Origin: Nocardiopsis alkaliphila YIM 80379
GTDB lineage: Bacteria > Actinomycetota > Actinomycetes > Streptosporangiales > Streptosporangiaceae
Assembly (NCBI RefSeq): GCF_000341005.1
Contig: NZ_ANBD01000153.1
Span: 1-36,704, forward strand
DNA length: 36,704 nucleotides
Direction of reading: 5' to 3'
Numbering within the stretch: position 1 is the first letter of the stretch; each line of letters begins with the position of its first letter. Below, piece by piece: positions 32,265-36,704 of this stretch. Under the pieces are notes generated by a model that did not search any database, was not told where the DNA came from, and worked only from the letters and a program-made list of their open reading frames with translations. The translations under genes and the position numbers were made by a program.

Positions 32265-34922
32265 GTGGCCACCATCGCCCTCGTTTTCTATCCCCGTAGC
32301 TTCTACGGAAACTCGGAAAAACTGTACGAATGCGCGTCTGATCTGGAGATCCTCAACGCTCGCGTGCTCGGTCGCGCAGACGACCTCGGGGGGAGCTACG
32401 ACTCCGCCTCACACCAGTTCACCGATCTCATCGCCTGGAACATCCAAGGGCACTCCGAGGAGGACATCCAAAAGTGGCGGGACGCCGCGGTCTCGGTCAG
32501 TTACGCCGCTTCGGTCGCCGAGATGTGGGCGGACGCCGTCAAGGCCTTCGACGACGAGCGCGAATCTCAGCTCTCCACCTGGCAGACCACCAAGGGTGAG
32601 AAGGAGAGCGCGGTCCCCTCCAAGTACCAGGGTGACCGGATCACCTCCACCTACCCCGAGGCCGACGGTTTCCTGTGGACCGACTGGGGCGCCGGCGATG
32701 AGCGCAAGTGTCGCGACCTGTACAACGAGCTCTCCACCGTGCAGGAGGGGCTCATCGAGCGCGAGCGGACCAACTGGAACACCCTCCAGGACACCGCCGA
32801 AGACATCCGGACCATGCTCGAAGAGGGGCCGACCCCGCAGAACGTCTCCAAGCTGATCGAGGCCGGGAACGCCGGTTGGGGCTTCCTCAGCCTCGATCCG
32901 GCTCGCTACTCCGTGCTTTTCGAGGACGTGGAGATCGCCCCGGAGAACGCCGAGGAGTACGCCGAGGAGCTCCAGGCCTACTGGTCGGGCGACAAGCCCT
33001 TGGACGACCGTTACAACGAGCTCATGCTCGTGATGGCGATGCTGGGCTCGAACGCCCGAGGTCACCAGCAGAACGGGACACGGTTCGAATCAGAGGAGAT
33101 CGAGTTCCTGGAGGAGTTCTACCGACAACTGGAGGAACCCTACCTCCGTGACGGCGCCGGTGCGGGCATCATGGTCTACCCCGACCTGATGGCGGAGTCC
33201 GGGATGAGCGACGAGGAGCGCGAACAGGCCCTGGGCACGCTCGGCGACGGACTCCTCGCGTTGTCGGATCCACGCATCGGCGGCGGCTACGAGAACCTGC
33301 CGCAGAGCTTCCGCCACGCGGTCGAGGGACCGTGGATCGACCCCGACGCGGAAGGCAAGATCGCCACCGGCCCCGTGGGACTGGGCATGGACATGAAGGC
33401 GCTCTCCGCCTTCATGGAACACACCGACGAGAACCTGGAGGCCGGTTACGGCCTGTCCACCAACCTGCACCTGAGCACCGGCGCCTTCCTCGACGCCTGG
33501 GGAGACGAGGTCCACGGCTCCGATGACCTGCTGCCGGACTCCGAGCAGGTCTCACACCTGCTCGACGTGGCCTCCCGGAACAAGGACTCCAACTACTACA
33601 TCCTCACCGGGGACCACCTCAACGAGGAGCCGGGCGTCCCCTACGGTGACGGGGGCCTGCGCGAACAGGCTCTGGAGGGCGCCCTCACCTTCGAGTGGCA
33701 CGATGACGGGCACACCGCGCGACAGCTCACGGACTGGTTGGCGCAGGACGTGCACAGTGAGGACCCGGAGGTGAGCGAGCGAGCGGGCGACGCCTTCGTC
33801 GGGTTCATGGAGACCATCACCGACTCGGAGATGCACGACGCCCTCACCAACACGGGCGTCGATGTCACCGAGGGGGACAACGATTACTCGAACGCCTCCT
33901 TCACCCAGTTCAACGGCGCACTCGCCGACAGCCTCGGCGACATCTTCGACGCACACATCTACAGCTTCGCCAATGGCGACATCCTGGACGCCGATGGCAA
34001 CGCGGTGGAGGGCATCGGGGACTTCGACCACGACACGGGTTACGTGCGTATGGGGCCCGATGAGCGTGCCCAGTACATGCAGCTCCTCATGGGCAACGAT
34101 GAGACCGCCGGACGCATCGTGAACTCGGTGGACGCCTATCAGCAGATCGAGGCCATCGCCTATTTGGAATCCGGCAACGAGGCGACCTCCGCGCGCGGCT
34201 CGGCCCAGCTCCAAGGGCTGCTGGAACGTGCCCTGTACCTGGAGTCGGTGAACCGTAGCGCCGATCTGGACGAACAGATCGAGCGGGAGACTCAGATCGC
34301 CGACTTCGTGGTGAGTGAGGCGGGGAGTCTTTCCGAGAAGATCCCGGTCATCGGCCAAGGGGTCTCCAAGGGGCTGGACCTGGGCAAGGACAGCATCGTC
34401 GAGGCGATCGTCGATGGGGACTACGAGGTGTCCCCCCGGTTCCCGACCTACACCAGTGAGCAGAGCGTGGAGCGGAACTTCCGTCTAGAGACCATGGACT
34501 TCATGCTCAGGAACGATCCCGAGGCGTTCAACGGCCAGACCCAGCGTGCGGACCTTCGGACCCTGGTCGATGGCGGTGCACTCACCATCGTGCAGGACGG
34601 CCGGGAGCTCGGTCCTTCCGAGATCGGCAACGACTTCGTCATCGACGACTCGGTGGAGCTGTCCCTCCAAGAGGATCCGGGCAAGTGGGAGCACAATGAG
34701 GACCGTGCGCTCTCCGGGATGGACGATGCCCTCGGCAACATCATGGACGCCACCGTCCTCACCGCGAACAGCACCGACCCGCACACGGGAGAACCCGTGG
34801 TGTACACCGCGTCCGGAGACAAATGGGTGAGCGACTTCACCGGCCAGTACAGCGACGCCTACAAGACGACACGGGACTACTTCGGGGGCGAACTGGAGAC
34901 GTTCGGCAAGCCCCCGGAATAA
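32265..34922 (+). CDS. Large acidic candidate type VII secretion substrate (885 aa)
   Basis: The 885-residue protein has no signal peptide and no membrane helix, and is rich in Asp and Glu throughout. It resembles the large actinobacterial T7SS-linked family annotated as DUF6571 or TPR-repeat-region proteins: GGGYENLPQSFRHAVEG, SEQVSHLLDVASRN and TFEWHDDGHTARQLTDWLA recur in that group as I remember it. The N-terminal 110 residues are helical and could form an LXG/WXG-like targeting domain. A late segment EKIPVIGQGVSKGLDLGKD is also typical. No toxin active site or polymorphic C-terminus is evident and no immunity gene follows. GTG 32265 is chosen because GAGG is six bases upstream; it abuts ATG 32259, ruling that start out. 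Confidence 0.78.
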   Translation: MATIALVFYPRSFYGNSEKLYECASDLEILNARVLGRADDLGGSYDSASHQFTDLIAWNIQGHSEEDIQKWRDAAVSVSYAASVAEMWADAVKAFDDERESQLSTWQTTKGEKESAVPSKYQGDRITSTYPEADGFLWTDWGAGDERKCRDLYNELSTVQEGLIERERTNWNTLQDTAEDIRTMLEEGPTPQNVSKLIEAGNAGWGFLSLDPARYSVLFEDVEIAPENAEEYAEELQAYWSGDKPLDDRYNELMLVMAMLGSNARGHQQNGTRFESEEIEFLEEFYRQLEEPYLRDGAGAGIMVYPDLMAESGMSDEEREQALGTLGDGLLALSDPRIGGGYENLPQSFRHAVEGPWIDPDAEGKIATGPVGLGMDMKALSAFMEHTDENLEAGYGLSTNLHLSTGAFLDAWGDEVHGSDDLLPDSEQVSHLLDVASRNKDSNYYILTGDHLNEEPGVPYGDGGLREQALEGALTFEWHDDGHTARQLTDWLAQDVHSEDPEVSERAGDAFVGFMETITDSEMHDALTNTGVDVTEGDNDYSNASFTQFNGALADSLGDIFDAHIYSFANGDILDADGNAVEGIGDFDHDTGYVRMGPDERAQYMQLLMGNDETAGRIVNSVDAYQQIEAIAYLESGNEATSARGSAQLQGLLERALYLESVNRSADLDEQIERETQIADFVVSEAGSLSEKIPVIGQGVSKGLDLGKDSIVEAIVDGDYEVSPRFPTYTSEQSVERNFRLETMDFMLRNDPEAFNGQTQRADLRTLVDGGALTIVQDGRELGPSEIGNDFVIDDSVELSLQEDPGKWEHNEDRALSGMDDALGNIMDATVLTANSTDPHTGEPVVYTASGDKWVSDFTGQYSDAYKTTRDYFGGELETFGKPPE

Positions 34923-34989
34923 GAACGAGGGCCTGATGGCGGCCCGAGACTCTGTCTCCACCCACCGCAGAATCTCTTTGGAGAATCCC

Positions 34990-35565
34990 TTGACCCACCG
35001 CATGGTCCGGACATCCGACCTGTCGGCGCTCCCCCTCTCGGTGTTCACCCTCGCCGTGGGGCTGGTCCTATCGGGTTGTTCCACGTCCGAGCCCGAACCG
35101 GAGCCGACGTCGGGTCTGCCGGAGGACTATGTCTCCGTGCAATGGATCGAACGGGAGGTCCGGTTGCACACCTTGGACCGCATGATCGATGAAGCGGGCT
35201 CGGACGAGGTGCTCGTGAACGCGGGCGGCACTCGTGAGCACCTGTTCGACCATGGGGTCATCGTCTCCGAAGACGGCGATGAGGCGGCCGTGGATTGGGA
35301 GGCCGGGTACGAGGACGGTGGCTTGGCGGGGTTCGTGGTCGAACTGAACAAGGAGGCCTGGGAAGAGGACTCCCCCCTCTTCCAGATCGACAACGCTCTC
35401 GGCAACGCCATGCGGCACAACGAGGTCACCTGGTGTGAGGAGACCGTCAGCGGCGAGGTCTTCGTCAAGGCCTATAGGGAGCGGCTCGAAGACGCCTTCG
35501 ACAGCCAGGAGGAGTACACGGCGAGCATCACCGACTACGTCGACTGCGGGACCGGCGAGCCGTGA
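34990..35565 (+). CDS. Predicted lipoprotein
   Basis: From TTG 34990 the protein has 191 residues with a lipoprotein signal: Arg-containing n-region, hydrophobic h-region LPLSVFTLAVGL and lipobox LVLSGC with Cys30 as the lipidation site. A Pro/Glu linker (TSEPEPEPTSG) and an acidic mature domain follow, with two further Cys that may form a disulfide. GGAG six bases before TTG 34990 supports this start; ATG 34936, with GAGGG four bases upstream, would give an unusually long 47-residue signal and is the alternative. It follows the candidate substrate closely and is likely cotranscribed. It may bind the substrate at the cell surface, or protect the cell, but no family is recognised. Confidence 0.8.
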   Translation: MTHRMVRTSDLSALPLSVFTLAVGLVLSGCSTSEPEPEPTSGLPEDYVSVQWIEREVRLHTLDRMIDEAGSDEVLVNAGGTREHLFDHGVIVSEDGDEAAVDWEAGYEDGGLAGFVVELNKEAWEEDSPLFQIDNALGNAMRHNEVTWCEETVSGEVFVKAYRERLEDAFDSQEEYTASITDYVDCGTGEP

Positions 35566-35607
35566 GCCTCCGCCATGGCCCCACCGCGAACCCGTTCGGT
35601 GAAGTAC

Positions 35608-35638
35608 CTCTCGGAGGGCCTTGGATGCCCGCCGAGAG
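35608..35638 (+). terminator. Possible stem-loop after the lipoprotein gene
   Basis: CTCTCGG (35608-35614) and CCGAGAG (35632-35638) pair perfectly over 7 bp with a 17-base loop, 43 bases after the stop. No T-run follows. It plausibly separates the substrate unit from the ESX pair. Confidence 0.35.
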
Positions 35639-35697
35639 TCTCCGGTTCCCGACAGGAAAGGAGGTAATTCCCACTCTGCCGCCGACGTCACGAAATG

Positions 35698-35737
35698 TGC
35701 ATATGCATTGACCGACAGGTCATACCCTGACTAATGT
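35698..35737 (+). promoter_or_regulatory. Promoter with adjacent palindromes for the ESX gene pair
   Basis: TTGACC (35708-35713) and TAATGT (35732-35737) with 18-base spacing make a good housekeeping-type promoter, about 100 bases before the 35840 start. The palindrome TGCATATGCA (35698-35707) touches the -35. A second inverted repeat TGACC-GACA-GGTCA (35709-35722) overlaps it. Both are placed where a regulator could control the promoter. Confidence 0.55.
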
Positions 35738-35839
35738 CCCTACTCGCCGTACCTCCCCTGATCGCGAGCTCCGGGCGAATACCCTGCTCATGGAGGACGG
35801 GACGCACACTTCCCCTCAGCGATTCCTGAAAGGGTTCGG

Positions 35840-36178
35840 ATGTCCCAGCACGCCGGTCTTGAAAACGTCAATAGTCTGTCGAAGGGCGGTGAACAGCTCG
35901 GGCAGGAGTCCGACGGCCTCCGCACCCAGATGAACCAGCTCATCGACGACATGAGCAACGACGCCGACTCTCTTCAGGGGCAGGCCCTCCATGACTTCCG
36001 TGAGGCTCGCAACGCCCTGATGGAGCGTTTCAACGAGCTCATGAGCTGGTGCAGCCAGAACGGCATCAAGCTGAACGAGGGTCAGCAGCAGTTCAACCTG
36101 ACCGATGACCAGGCCAGCGACGACTACTCGCAGTCCGCCAACGACCTCGGTGCCATGGCCCGCCCGGTCAACGGCTGA
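35840..36178 (+). CDS. ESX/WXG100-family small secreted protein, LxG variant (112 aa)
   Basis: The 112-residue helical-hairpin protein heads the ESX pair. At the turn where WXG100 proteins have W-x-G, it has L45-Q-G47 followed by QALHDF, so the pattern is kept except for the Trp. A Trp is found instead at residue 70. No signal peptide is present, as expected for T7SS substrates. It likely forms an antiparallel heterodimer with the next gene product, the form recognised by EccC. The start is the first ATG of the frame, 13 bases after GAAAGGG. I do not see a clear C-terminal YxxxD/E signal. Confidence 0.85.
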   Translation: MSQHAGLENVNSLSKGGEQLGQESDGLRTQMNQLIDDMSNDADSLQGQALHDFREARNALMERFNELMSWCSQNGIKLNEGQQQFNLTDDQASDDYSQSANDLGAMARPVNG

Positions 36179-36221
36179 CCCCTGCACCGCTTCCGCCACG
36201 ACTTTCGAGAAAGGCACTTTC

Positions 36222-36515
36222 GTGGGTAGTAATTTCGACGTTTATGGCAATGTCGGCGGGTTGCAGAACCTGGCTTCCGACCAGCAGTCGCACCTGGGCC
36301 GTTTCACGGCCATCATGAGCCAGATCAACGAGCAGTCCGAGTCGACGGTCAGCCAGTGGGAGGGGTCGGGCAGTTCGCAGTTCCAGGCCAAGGCCCAGGA
36401 GTTCGACACCCACTTCTCCGAGGTCAACTCCGCTTTCGCGAAGATGATCGACGCCACCAGTGAGACCGCGAACAAGTACGACAAGCTCACCCGGTACCTG
36501 GACGGTCTGTTCTAG
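36222..36515 (+). CDS. WXG100-family small secreted protein (97 aa)
   Basis: The 97-residue protein has the diagnostic W46-E-G48 at the helix turn, flanked by SQ and SGSSQFQAKA, and about 40 residues of helix each side. This is a classical WXG100/EsxA-type member, the second partner of the pair. The gap to the upstream gene is 43 bases. GTG 36222 is chosen because AAAGG stands about seven bases upstream and the length is then standard. The longer reading to 36105 lies in the preceding gene. It ends in TYLDGLF-like RYLDGLF with TAG. Confidence 0.93.
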   Translation: MGSNFDVYGNVGGLQNLASDQQSHLGRFTAIMSQINEQSESTVSQWEGSGSSQFQAKAQEFDTHFSEVNSAFAKMIDATSETANKYDKLTRYLDGLF

Positions 36516-36529
36516 TAAACTCGCTCCTG

Positions 36530-36704
36530 ATGTCCTCCCCACCCTCGCCTCCTTCCACCGATCCGGATCCGCAGCTTCCCGAGGCGTTCCACTACACGCC
36601 CGACGAGGAGAAGTACGTCCTCGAAGCGGACGCTCTCCGGCATCGGCAACTCCGATCCGCCCTGTTGTACGGCTCCAGCCGGTACTGGCGCCGTCGACAG
36701 CGGG
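36530..36704 (+). CDS. 5' fragment of a further gene, cut by the window edge
   Basis: An open frame starts at ATG 36530, 14 bases after the WXG100 stop, and runs 58 codons to the window end. It begins with a Pro/Ser-rich stretch, then FHYTPDEEKYVLEADALR and a basic segment SSRYWRRRQR that may precede a membrane helix. The Y-T-x-x-x-E-x-Y pattern before a basic patch recalls YcxB-like membrane proteins, but this is weak. Close spacing suggests it belongs to the ESX operon. Confidence 0.6.
   Translation, partial: MSSPPSPPSTDPDPQLPEAFHYTPDEEKYVLEADALRHRQLRSALLYGSSRYWRRRQR

Noticed and set aside
1-36704. tRNA, rRNA, CRISPR, insertion sequence or attachment site
   Set aside because: No cloverleaf, rRNA segment, spaced repeat array, transposase or terminal repeats were seen by eye; small RNAs cannot be excluded.

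Overview
The window is high-GC actinobacterial DNA. GTG and TTG starts are common, genes overlap through ATGA/TTGA junctions, and the gene types (kinases with beta-propeller ectodomains, an actinobacterial type VII secretion locus, a FadE5-type acyl-CoA dehydrogenase) point to a filamentous actinomycete. Nocardiopsis or a relative is my best guess, from general resemblance only. I saw no rRNA, tRNA, CRISPR array or transposase.

Region 1 (about 1-12655) is a complete, compact thiopeptide-type RiPP cluster. A 60-residue precursor (167-349) has an acidic leader of the LazA type and a core made only of Gly, Ser, Cys and Thr. A strong stem-loop follows, then a two-gene ABC exporter and six tightly coupled biosynthetic genes: a tRNA-Glu-dependent LanB-type glutamylation enzyme, a probable pyridine synthase, an RRE/E1-like leader-binding protein, a YcaO cyclodehydratase, a divergent SagB-like protein, and a fusion of a Glu-elimination domain with an azoline dehydrogenase. 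The order precursor-B-C-D-E-F and the C-terminal fusion match the lactazole (laz) plan. The inserted SagB-like gene and the exporter between precursor and enzymes are additions to it. The proposed path is: D delivers the precursor to E, Cys and some Ser/Thr become azolines, these are oxidised to azoles, B and the N-terminal half of F make dehydroalanines, and C closes the macrocycle and releases the leader. A terminator closes the unit.

Region 2 (12777-19607) is ordinary metabolism: an acyl-CoA dehydrogenase with a palindromic operator, a 58-residue membrane protein, a short-chain dehydrogenase, a convergent MFS transporter, a gap of about 500 bases, a small orphan protein and a SolA/MTOX-type flavin amine oxidase.

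Region 3 (19690-26027) carries three tandem receptor-like Ser/Thr kinases, each with a kinase domain, one membrane helix and an extracellular beta-propeller-like domain. The middle one has lost the catalytic Asp, Lys and Asn at positions that align without gaps to its neighbours, so it is a predicted pseudokinase.

Region 4 (26053-36704) is a type VII secretion locus: eccD (minus strand) and eccC (plus strand) diverge from an AT-rich promoter region. Downstream come a small WXG100-like protein, an 885-residue acidic candidate substrate, a lipoprotein, a pair of ESX-type small proteins (one WxG, one with LxG in its place) and the start of a further gene cut by the window edge. The kinases end tail-to-tail with eccD, which suggests but does not show that they sense or regulate the secretion system.
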